NCBI RefSeq assembly: GCF_014647215.1 | Contig: NZ_BMOT01000005.1 | Span: 1 to 64,000 of the forward strand | DNA length: 64,000 nt | From: Shewanella aestuarii | GTDB taxonomy: Bacteria; Pseudomonadota; Gammaproteobacteria; Enterobacterales; Shewanellaceae | Direction of reading: 5' to 3' | Shown here: in pieces, positions 1 through 6,342 of the stretch | Numbering within the stretch: the first letter of the stretch is position 1 | Layout of the letters: the number at the start of each line of letters is the position of its first letter | The notes under the pieces: generated by a model | The model's input: the letters and a program-made list of their open reading frames with translations, nothing else | Databases searched by the model: none | Told to the model about the DNA's origin: nothing | Position numbers and translations under genes: made by a program

Positions 1-103
1 TCAATGCCTTGCCTAAACGCGTGTAAATTCTTGCTGAAATCGAGCATCTTCAGGTTGTTTGGGTATAGAGCTTTATAAATAACACGTAAACTAAGGATTA
101 ATC

Positions 104-703
104 ATGTCTGTTACTGCAAAAAGCATTAATGATTCTGTTGTGGTGCCGTTTATTAAAGGCGCAGCCGTAATATCTACACTATTTGTCGGTGCGACGCTGT
201 TTAGCGCCACGGCTTTTGCGGCAAGTTGTCCAGATTATTTAAATGTTGAGGCGCGCAAATTACATTCACAAGAAAATGTAAACCTGTGTGAACTCACCCA
301 AGGTAAATCGGTATTAATCGTCAATACCGCCTCCAATTGCGGCTTTACACCGCAATTCAAAGCACTTGAAGCGCTACACCAAAATTATAAAGATAAAGGC
401 TTAGTGGTAATAGGCTTTCCATCGGATGACTTTTTCCAAGAGGAAAAAGATGAAGCTAAAACCGCCGACGTTTGTTTTTTAAATTATGGCGTGACCTTTA
501 CCATGGTAGCCACATCACCAGTACGAGGTAGCGATGCTAATTCAGTATTCGAACATTTAAACGCCAAAACTAGCGCGCCAAAATGGAACTTCTACAAATA
601 CCTTGTTTCGAGTGATGGTGAAACCGTAACCCAGTTTAACTCTCGAGTAAAACCTGACAGCGAAGAGCTTAAAAAGGCGATTGAAAAACAGTTAAGCCTA
701 TAA
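104..703 (+). CDS. Glutathione peroxidase-like protein, exported or membrane-anchored
   Basis: A 199-residue thioredoxin-fold protein of the glutathione peroxidase family, which reduces peroxides with a thiol donor. Residues about 16-40 form a hydrophobic signal or anchor segment ending in ATAFAA, so it probably acts in the periplasm. The peroxidatic cysteine lies in NTASNCGFTPQF (about residue 79) and the Trp-Asn pair in PKWNF is present. The usual CNQF motif with the catalytic glutamine reads PSDDF here, so this tetrad position is not Gln. The ATG follows AAGGATTAATC, a good ribosome binding site. It stands alone, with a weak hairpin-T terminator downstream. Family assignment is firm; reductant and substrate cannot be told. 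Confidence 0.85.
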   Translation: MSVTAKSINDSVVVPFIKGAAVISTLFVGATLFSATAFAASCPDYLNVEARKLHSQENVNLCELTQGKSVLIVNTASNCGFTPQFKALEALHQNYKDKGLVVIGFPSDDFFQEEKDEAKTADVCFLNYGVTFTMVATSPVRGSDANSVFEHLNAKTSAPKWNFYKYLVSSDGETVTQFNSRVKPDSEELKKAIEKQLSL

Positions 704-771
704 TCCCGATAGCTTAATCGTCATTTTATCAAAACGGAATAAGTGGTTTTTCAAGTCATTCAAACCTTAAT

Positions 772-807
772 AACGGCAATATTTCGGGTTAAGCTAACGC
801 CGTTTTT
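772..807 (+). terminator. Weak candidate terminator after the glutathione peroxidase gene
   Basis: An AACGGC / GCCGTT inverted repeat with a loop of about 21 nt is followed by a short T run. The long loop makes it weak. The rest of 704-969 shows no gene. Confidence 0.35.
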
Positions 808-969
808 AAGGTAAAAGGTTATTTGATAGGCCGTTTATTAATCTCTAGTGATATTTTTGGCCAGTTGAGTCGCATTTTTAACAAGATATTGGGACAACAA
901 GACGTAAAAATAATATTCTTTTCACATCAAAATAGTACGATACAAAACAATAAAAACTAGGAGCGAGTT

Positions 970-1983
970 TTGGCGCGATTCTCAGGGTTAGACAAAGAAA
1001 CAGGTCATAGTGCACGTGGAAAAACCGGCGTGTTATTAGTTAACTTAGGTACGCCAGATGAACCTACAGCATCGGCAGTTAGGCGTTATCTTGCAGAGTT
1101 TTTAGCAGATCCGCGCGTGGTTGAAATTCCAAAGTTAATTTGGATGATGATTTTACACGGTATTATTTTACGTGTTCGTCCGGCAAAATCAGCGGCTCTG
1201 TACAAAGAAATTTGGACAGAAGAAGGCTCACCGCTTTTAGCGATTAGCAGACAACAGCAATCGAAACTATCTGAATTATTATCATCAACGGGCACCAATG
1301 CGTCTGTTCATCTTGCAATGCGTTATGGCTCGCCATCGGTCGCATCAACTTTACAAGATATGCATAAGCAAGGTATTGATAAATTAGTGGTATTACCGCT
1401 TTATCCTCAGTACGCCGCGCCAACAACGGCATCCGCTTTTGATGCAATAGCCAAAGAGTTATGCAAATGGCGCTACTTACCAGCATTACACTTTATTAAT
1501 ACTTATCACGATCACCCTGATTTGATCAGCGCATTAGCAAATTCGATTCAGCAAGATTTTGATAAAAACGGTAAGCCGCAAAAATTAGTGTTGTCATATC
1601 ACGGTATGCCAGAGCGCAATTTACATTTGGGTGATCCATATTACTGTTTTTGTATGAAAACCACCCGCTTAGTGGTTGAAAAACTGGGATTAACTGAAGA
1701 CGATTATATCACCACATTCCAATCGCGTTTTGGTAAAGCTAAATGGTTACAACCCTATACCGATGCAACAATTGAAGCATTACCAGCAAAAGGGATTAAT
1801 GATATTGCGGTAATTTGCCCCGCCTTTAGTGCCGACTGTTTAGAAACCCTAGAAGAAATTCAGGGTGAAAATCGTCACGTGTTTGAAGGCGCTGGTGGCA
1901 AAAACTTTAGATACATTGAATGTTTGAATGCCAATGATGACCATATCAAAATGATGGCTAATATCGTTAAACCTTATCTATAA
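970..1983 (+). CDS. hemH: Ferrochelatase
   Basis: Inserts ferrous iron into protoporphyrin IX, the last step of haem synthesis, at the inner face of the cytoplasmic membrane. The 337-residue length fits the family. Signature motifs are visible: GVLLVNLGTPDEP near the N-terminus, SYHGMPERN (about 210) with the metal-site histidine, FQSRFGKAKWLQPYT (about 252) and CPAFSADCLETLEEI (about 278) with the conserved acidic residues. The start is TTG at 970, preceded by AGGAGCGAG. No ATG suits the family N-terminus better. It is a single-gene unit between two intergenic spacers. Confidence 0.95.
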   Translation: MARFSGLDKETGHSARGKTGVLLVNLGTPDEPTASAVRRYLAEFLADPRVVEIPKLIWMMILHGIILRVRPAKSAALYKEIWTEEGSPLLAISRQQQSKLSELLSSTGTNASVHLAMRYGSPSVASTLQDMHKQGIDKLVVLPLYPQYAAPTTASAFDAIAKELCKWRYLPALHFINTYHDHPDLISALANSIQQDFDKNGKPQKLVLSYHGMPERNLHLGDPYYCFCMKTTRLVVEKLGLTEDDYITTFQSRFGKAKWLQPYTDATIEALPAKGINDIAVICPAFSADCLETLEEIQGENRHVFEGAGGKNFRYIECLNANDDHIKMMANIVKPYL

Positions 1984-2007
1984 AGCGATTAAAGGATGAA
2001 GCAGGGC

Positions 2008-2026
2008 TCTAGAATCTAGAATCTAG
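2008..2026. repeat. Heptamer repeat, (TCTAGAA)n
   Basis: Nearly three tandem copies of the 7-bp unit TCTAGAA lie between hemH and yciH. This is one of at least eight intergenic arrays in the window with the same 7-bp period. Confidence 0.85.
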
Positions 2027-2093
2027 CTCTTATCTCGCTTCATCTATATCAATTTGTTAGACTCAACATAACAATGGTTAACACATATAAGTT

Positions 2094-2423
2094 ATGAGAA
2101 TAGATCCCAACATAGCCCTAGTTTTCAGTACCGATAAAGGCAGAATTGAACCCGATAAAATAGTAGATGCTGTGCCAGAAGGCGATGGTATTGTGCGTAT
2201 TCATAAAGACAGTAAAGGCCGCAAAGGTAAAGGCGTGAGTGTCATTAAAGGCTTAGGTTTGGATCAAACTGAACTAAAAGCATTGGCACAAAAGCTTAAA
2301 AAGCAATGCGGCTGCGGTGGTACGGTCAAAGACTTTACCATTGAAGTACAAACCGACAATCGTGAACAATTGAAAACCTTGCTAGAAAAAATGAATTATA
2401 CGGTAAAGTTAGCAGGCGGTTAA
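2094..2423 (+). CDS. yciH: SUI1/eIF1-family translation factor YciH
   Basis: A 109-residue SUI1-domain protein, the bacterial homologue of eukaryotic eIF1. In E. coli, YciH affects initiation fidelity and is not essential. The conserved core is visible: the RIHKDSKGRKGKGVSVIKGL stretch (about 41-60) and CGCGGTVKD (about 81-89), followed by a typical C-terminal half. The ATG at 2094 starts MRIDPNIALVFSTD, the normal N-terminus for short bacterial members. It lies alone between hemH and yqgE, with a heptamer repeat upstream. Confidence 0.93.
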   Translation: MRIDPNIALVFSTDKGRIEPDKIVDAVPEGDGIVRIHKDSKGRKGKGVSVIKGLGLDQTELKALAQKLKKQCGCGGTVKDFTIEVQTDNREQLKTLLEKMNYTVKLAGG

Positions 2424-2502
2424 TCAGCTTGGTTTGTTATAGCTAGAGCCAGTAGTGAAAAGTGATGCATTTAGACTCATTATTTAGCAAGAGAAATTAA
2501 TT

Positions 2503-3114
2503 ATGGATGAATCTAAAACTAACCTACAAAAAGCAGACAAAAACGCTTCGAAAGGCGATAACTTGCAAGGTTATCTATTAATAGCTATGCCTTCACTAGA
2601 AGATACGTTTTTTGAACGCAGCGTAATTTATGTGTGTGAGCATGATGAAAAAGGTGCAATGGGGTTGATCATCAATCGTCCTATTGGGATTGAACTTGAA
2701 GACTTGTTAGATCAAATGGGCCTAAATCCACCACCTGAAGCGGCGTTTTATATCAATTCACAGGTATTAATCGGTGGTCCAGTTTCACCAGACAGAGGTT
2801 TTGTGCTTCATAGTCCGCAATCCAATTGGATCAATAGCCATCAGATCAGCGATTATTGCATGCTAACATCATCTAGAGATGTGCTTTCTGCTATCGGTAC
2901 TGCTAAATCGCCTGAGGATTATATTGTGGCGTTAGGTTATGCAGGTTGGGGCAAAGATCAATTAGAACAAGAGTTAGCCGATAATACCTGGCTGACAATA
3001 AAAGCAAGCCCAGAACTACTTTATAGCAAAGACCCTGAGCATTTATGGGATATCGCCTCAAAGCAACTTGGCTTTGATATGTGGCAAATATCATCACAAA
3101 TTGGCCATGCTTAA
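2503..3114 (+). CDS. yqgE: YqgE/AlgH family protein
   Basis: A conserved cytoplasmic protein of unknown biochemical role (UPF0301/DUF179). It was named AlgH in Pseudomonas from an alginate phenotype, but its function is unresolved. The 203 residues include the family hallmarks [20 protein letters not shown] (about 24-43), [22 protein letters not shown] and [14 protein letters not shown]. An N-terminal extension of about 20 charged residues precedes the core. The ATG is preceded by AAGAGAAATTA. Its neighbour ruvX (yqgF) is the usual partner in gamma-proteobacteria, here 50 bp downstream across a heptamer repeat. Confidence 0.93.
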   Translation: MDESKTNLQKADKNASKGDNLQGYLLIAMPSLEDTFFERSVIYVCEHDEKGAMGLIINRPIGIELEDLLDQMGLNPPPEAAFYINSQVLIGGPVSPDRGFVLHSPQSNWINSHQISDYCMLTSSRDVLSAIGTAKSPEDYIVALGYAGWGKDQLEQELADNTWLTIKASPELLYSKDPEHLWDIASKQLGFDMWQISSQIGHA

Positions 3115-3122
3115 TGACGGCA

Positions 3123-3141
3123 TCTAGAATCTAGAATCTAG
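3123..3141. repeat. Heptamer repeat, (TCTAGAA)n
   Basis: The same 19-bp array as at 2008-2026, sitting in the short yqgE-ruvX spacer. It begins 8 bp after the yqgE stop codon. Confidence 0.85.
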
Positions 3142-3164
3142 CTTCTATTTATAACGAGAAAAAT

Positions 3165-3587
3165 ATGCATCCACAAACCGTATTAGGTTTTGACTATGGC
3201 ACCAAAAGTATTGGTATTGCAATTGGCCAAGCGGTCACTGGCAGCGCAAACCCACTATTATCAATAAAAGCCGTTGACGGCATTCCTAACTGGGATGAAA
3301 TCGGTAAATTAATTCAAGAATGGCAACCCGATCTGGTTGTTGTGGGACTGCCGTTGAATATGGATGGTACTGAGCAAGAAATGACTCAACGTGCGCGTAA
3401 GTTTGCCAACCGCATTAGTGGCCGTTTTGGTGTTAAGGTTGCAACCCAAGATGAGCGTTTAACAACCGCAGATGCCAAAGCAAGATTATTTGAGTTAGGT
3501 GGATTTAAAGCGCTGACTAAAGGGCAGGTTGATGCGGTATCGGCAGTATTAATTATTGAAAGCTACTTTGAAAACCAGTTTTCATAA
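3165..3587 (+). CDS. ruvX: Holliday junction resolvase-like nuclease RuvX/YqgF
   Basis: A 140-residue RNase H-fold protein, annotated as putative pre-16S rRNA nuclease or Holliday junction resolvase. The family acts in 16S rRNA 5' maturation. Seen in sequence: [15 protein letters not shown] (about 8-22) with the first catalytic Asp, [17 protein letters not shown] (about 59-75), DERLTT (about 97-102) and the C-terminal [10 protein letters not shown] with the last acidic residue. The start ATG follows AACGAGAAAAAT. It is placed just after yqgE, a typical order. Confidence 0.94.
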   Translation: MHPQTVLGFDYGTKSIGIAIGQAVTGSANPLLSIKAVDGIPNWDEIGKLIQEWQPDLVVVGLPLNMDGTEQEMTQRARKFANRISGRFGVKVATQDERLTTADAKARLFELGGFKALTKGQVDAVSAVLIIESYFENQFS

Positions 3588-3591
3588 GAGT

Positions 3592-3618
3592 CTCTAGATT
3601 CTAGATTCTAGATTCTAG
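3592..3618. repeat. Heptamer repeat, (TTCTAGA)n
   Basis: Almost four copies of TTCTAGA, the reverse complement of the TCTAGAA unit, begin 5 bp after the ruvX stop. They are followed by a second short degenerate repeat (TCTCGCC-like). Confidence 0.85.
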
Positions 3619-3726
3619 CTTCTCGCCTCTCGCCTCGTGCCTTTAATCGGCTTTCAAATCGAACTTGACAATCATTTAGCTGTCTATAAGCTAAGAATGA
3701 ATTAACGTGTTGTATTTGGAGTATTT

Positions 3727-4284
3727 ATGAAGAAGTTGTTTTTAGCCGCAGCGGTATTAGCCTTAAGTGCATGCAGCACATTAAAAACCGATACAGATTT
3801 TGATCCTGCAGTATCATTTAATCAATTTAAAACATTTGCTTGGGTTGAAACCAAAGCGACCGAAGAAGGCTATCATTTAGATGGTTTAATTGACCAACGC
3901 GTTAGAGATGCAGTTGACAGCCAAATGGCTGCCAAAGGGTTAACCAAAGTATCCGTTGAAGAGGCTGATTTACTTGTTAATTATCTCACTAAAGTGGATA
4001 AAAAAATCAATGTCGATACCTTTAATAACAACTTCGGCTACAACCCATATTACGGTCCAGGTTGGGGATGGAGCGGTTCAATGCACACTCAAACCACAGT
4101 GCGTGAATACGAAGTGGGTACCTTAATAATTGATTTAGTCGATAACAAGACTGACAAATTAGTGTGGCGCGGTAGTGTTGCCGATACCATTCGTGAAAAA
4201 AATACCCCACAAGAACGAGTTGACGCAATTAACAACGCCATTAGTCAAGTGATGCTAGCGTATCCTCCGCAACCAAAGCAATAA
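3727..4284 (+). CDS. DUF4136 lipoprotein
   Basis: A 185-residue probable outer-membrane or periplasmic lipoprotein. The N-terminus MKKLFLAAAVLALSAC is a lipoprotein signal with lipobox LSAC (Cys16). The body matches the DUF4136 pattern: TDFDPAVSFNQFKTFAW near the N-terminus, a Gly/Tyr/Trp-rich middle (about 100-120) and the C-terminal VWRGSVADTIREKNTPQERV block with a final short helix. The family function is unknown. It is followed by a strong terminator, so it is monocistronic. Confidence 0.88.
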   Translation: MKKLFLAAAVLALSACSTLKTDTDFDPAVSFNQFKTFAWVETKATEEGYHLDGLIDQRVRDAVDSQMAAKGLTKVSVEEADLLVNYLTKVDKKINVDTFNNNFGYNPYYGPGWGWSGSMHTQTTVREYEVGTLIIDLVDNKTDKLVWRGSVADTIREKNTPQERVDAINNAISQVMLAYPPQPKQ

Positions 4285-4295
4285 AGCGGTTTCAA

Positions 4296-4326
4296 GATGC
4301 TGCGCTATACTGGCGCAGCATCTTTA
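4296..4326 (+). terminator. Rho-independent terminator after the DUF4136 gene
   Basis: A perfect 10-bp stem, GATGCTGCGC (4296-4305) and GCGCAGCATC (4313-4322), with a 7-nt loop is followed by TTTAT. Confidence 0.85.
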
Positions 4327-4471
4327 TATTCAAATAACAATTACTACTTAACTAGTTTAATGTGGCTCTAAAAATACGGCATATCATCTGTAACCCATCT
4401 CTGTTTACCGACTAACAACCCGATATTCTCGTTTTTTTAACAGTACTGGGCTCATACCTATTAAAGTTACA

Positions 4472-4540
4472 CTCTAGCCTCTAGAATTCTAGTCTAGCTT
4501 CTAAATTCTAAATTCTAAATTCTAAATTCTAGATTCTATT
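4472..4540. repeat. Degenerate heptamer repeat array, (CTAAATT)n with TCTAGA units
   Basis: CTCTAGCCTCTAGAATTCTAG-like units run into about five copies of CTAAATT, then TCTAGATTCTA. Period 7 is kept while the heptamer changes. The array occupies the middle of the 348-bp spacer between the DUF4136 gene and rfaH. Confidence 0.8.
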
Positions 4541-4556
4541 TTTAATGCATTTTAGC

Positions 4557-4585
4557 TTTACCCCCCATACCCTGTTTGCTAGAAT
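4557..4585 (+). promoter_or_regulatory. Candidate rfaH promoter
   Basis: TTTACC (4557-4562), a 17-bp spacer and TAGAAT (4580-4585), with TGC just before the -10 (extended -10). It lies about 48 bp upstream of the rfaH start. Predicted by eye only. Confidence 0.45.
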
Positions 4586-4632
4586 CCTCAGCCGTGATAA
4601 GGACCTTCACATCTTTAGTTAAGTGAGCCCCA

Positions 4633-5142
4633 ATGAAATCTTGGTATCTTTTGTACTGTAAGCCGCGCGAAGAGTTACGTGCGCAACAAAATCTAGCGCT
4701 TCAACAAGTTGAAAGCTACTTGCCAATGATTAAAGAGTCTAAAAAAGTTAAATCAATCACAAAAATGGTTGAAACGCCTCTATTCCCTAATTATCTATTT
4801 ATTCATTTTGACCCAACAGAGTTCAGTGTCAGTAAGATCCATTCAACCCGGGGTGCAAGCCGCATTATTGGTTGCAAAGAGGTCATGACGCCGATTGACG
4901 ATCGAATAATCAATGAGATCAAACGCCGCGTGAATGCACATATTCCTAAACAGGAAAAAGGCATACAAAAAGGCGACAAGGTGAAGTTTACTGAAGGCCC
5001 ATTCATTGATTTAGAAGCCATTTTTGAAGAGCGAAATGCCGAAAAGCGTTGTTATGTGTTGTTCAATATTATGGGGCAACAAAAACGCATTTTAGTTGAT
5101 GAAACCAGCATTCAGAAATGCATAAATACTGAACATGACTAA
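4633..5142 (+). CDS. rfaH: Transcription antitermination protein RfaH
   Basis: A 169-residue NusG paralogue. RfaH joins RNA polymerase paused at an ops DNA element and suppresses pausing and Rho termination in long surface-polysaccharide operons. The N-terminus MKSWYLLYCKPREELRAQQN is typical, followed by the NGN domain with ETPLFPNYLFIHFDP (about 47-61) and STRGASRIIGC. The C-terminal domain (about 112-165) carries KGDKVKFTEGPFIDLEAIF. It sits directly upstream of the polysaccharide locus, which has a perfect 12-bp ops match (GGCGGTAGCGTG) at 5511, so local action is very likely. Confidence 0.95.
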   Translation: MKSWYLLYCKPREELRAQQNLALQQVESYLPMIKESKKVKSITKMVETPLFPNYLFIHFDPTEFSVSKIHSTRGASRIIGCKEVMTPIDDRIINEIKRRVNAHIPKQEKGIQKGDKVKFTEGPFIDLEAIFEERNAEKRCYVLFNIMGQQKRILVDETSIQKCINTEHD

Positions 5143-5400
5143 GCTAGTATTTTCATATTTAAACTGATACTTGTAGATATCTATTGATACGCTTGTAGGA
5201 TATTGTCCATAGTGCAAAAGTTTAATAGGCATCTTTTACGTCTATGATGGTTGTAAACATAGCTTTTAAATATTAAAAATCAGTGCTTTGTGTTAATTAA
5301 TTGGCGCTACTGCTAACTAGCACTAATGTAGTAATGTAACAAATTAGTAATTAAATTTTAAGTGAGCAAAAAGTGTGCATATTTAAGCACCCAGTTAAGA

Positions 5401-5406
5401 TATAAT
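5401..5406 (+). promoter_or_regulatory. Candidate -10 box of the polysaccharide operon
   Basis: A perfect TATAAT lies about 105 bp upstream of the ops element. No good -35 is visible at normal spacing. A GTGC-N8-GCAC inverted repeat lies at about 5375-5390, where an activator or repressor could bind. Confidence 0.45.
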
Positions 5407-5510
5407 ACGGCGCACTTTTAAGATTGGTTCAGTTTTAGACTAATCATTCTATCTAGAACAAAATCAGATATTTCGCAGCGCGAAGGGCAATATAGAAGCC
5501 GAAATCTATG

Positions 5511-5522
5511 GGCGGTAGCGTG
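5511..5522 (+). promoter_or_regulatory. ops (operon polarity suppressor) element for RfaH
   Basis: The sequence GGCGGTAGCGTG matches the 12-base ops consensus that pauses RNA polymerase and recruits RfaH. It is followed at once by a small GCCT-GAA-AGGC hairpin. Position (after rfaH, before the export and assembly genes) and strand are as expected. Confidence 0.93.
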
Positions 5523-5532
5523 CCTGAAAGGC

Positions 5533-5558
5533 AAAAGACAGAAAAGTTTCTGTCTTTT
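5533..5558 (+). terminator. Hairpin with U-rich 3' arm just after ops
   Basis: A perfect 12-bp inverted repeat, AAAAGACAGAAA / TTTCTGTCTTTT, with a 2-nt centre. The 3' arm ends in four T. It could be a pause or intrinsic termination site that RfaH-modified polymerase must pass. Its termination strength is unknown; the stem is A/T-rich. Confidence 0.5.
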
Positions 5559-5571
5559 AGTGAACGCCGAA

Positions 5572-5959
5572 GGGCGTCTCGCCCGCCACGCGGATCGGTA
5601 GCAAAGATCTTCAAAGCAAGGTCGTGACCTTTTAGATAATTTAGGTCTTTAGTCTTTTAGTGGACGCCGAAAATAATTGTCTGGAACAATGATTAACAGC
5701 TTTAGCTGGCTCGAAGAGTGAAATACAGGACGTATTTCATCAGGGCGCCTCGCCCGCCACGCGGATCGGTAGCAAAGATCTTCAAGCAAGGTCGTGACCT
5801 TTTAGATAATTTAGGTCTTTAGTCTTTTAGTGGACGCCGAAAATAATTGTCTGGAACAATGATTAACAGCTTTAGCTGGCTCGAAGAGTGAAATACAGGA
5901 GGTATTTCATCAGGGCGTCTCGACATCCATGCGGGTCAGTAGCAAAGTTCTTCAAAGCT
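5572..5959 (+). repeat. Tandem 171-bp structured repeats in the operon leader
   Basis: Copy 1 spans 5572-5742 (171 bp), copy 2 spans 5743-5912 (170 bp, one A lost in TTCAAAGC), and a diverged partial copy runs from 5913 to about 5959. The two full copies are nearly identical. Each holds a GGGCG-N3-CGCCC hairpin (copy 2 with one change), CGGTAGC (7 bases of the ops core), AAGGTC-GT-GACCTT followed by TT, ATTGT-N5-ACAAT, CAGC-TTTA-GCTG, and GAAATAC-N5-GTATTTC. Confidence 0.9.
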
Positions 5960-6110
5960 AGGCAAACCTTACGACCTGATTATTTGATTAGAATTTATTA
6001 CCTAATTAAAGTTTATCGATAACATGAATAGACTCTAATAACAGCTTTAGCATGACGAAATGCTAAAATACACGAAAACGGACTGAATCAAACCAGAACC
6101 AATATCACCG

Positions 6111-6258
6111 TAAGCGAAGCGTTCCGTTATCTGTAATCCGTATTTTGTTATCCGTTATCCGTATACCGTAATCCATAAGCGAAGCGTTCCGTTATCTGTA
6201 AACCGTATTCCGTTATCCGTAATCCGTAATCCGTAATCCATAATCCGTAAGCGAAGCG
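6111..6258 (+). repeat. TAAGCGAAGCG box plus CCGTTAT/CCGTAAT heptamer repeats
   Basis: Unit 1 (6111-6175, 65 bp) and unit 2 (6176-6247, 72 bp) each start with TAAGCGAAGCGTTCCGTTAT and continue with heptamers of the CCGTNAT type. They differ in length by exactly one heptamer. A third TAAGCGAAGCG box begins at 6248. Confidence 0.88.
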
Positions 6259-6267
6259 CTCTATCAA

Positions 6268-6299
6268 TCTAGAATCTAGAATCTAGAATCTAGAATCTA
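6268..6299. repeat. Heptamer repeat, (TCTAGAA)n
   Basis: About four and a half perfect copies of TCTAGAA, the longest such array in the window, end 43 bp before the exporter start codon. Confidence 0.88.
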
Positions 6300-6342
6300 A
6301 TCTTAGAACCTAATTCAAAACCAATAATATCGGAGATACCTG

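Larger units (their letters stand above)
5143..6342 (+). other. 1.2-kb non-coding leader of the polysaccharide operon
   Basis: I see no credible coding sequence here. It contains, in order, an AT-rich stretch, a candidate promoter near 5401, the ops element (5511), a series of hairpins, two full copies and one partial copy of a roughly 171-bp unit (5572-5959), an AT-rich stretch, two units of a TAAGCGAAGCG-plus-heptamer repeat (6111-6247) and a final (TCTAGAA)n array (6268-6299). The GTG of the exporter gene follows at 6343 after CGGAGATACCTG. If transcription starts near 5413, the mRNA leader is about 930 nt. Confidence 0.8.

Noticed and set aside
2008..6299. CRISPR array explanation for the repeats
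   Set aside because: Units are 7 bp in direct tandem without spacers, or 65-171 bp tandem copies; there are no cas genes.
5143..6342. Possible coding sequence in the long operon leader
   Set aside because: Stops are frequent in all frames and the stretch is dominated by repeats and hairpins; no protein-like pattern is seen.
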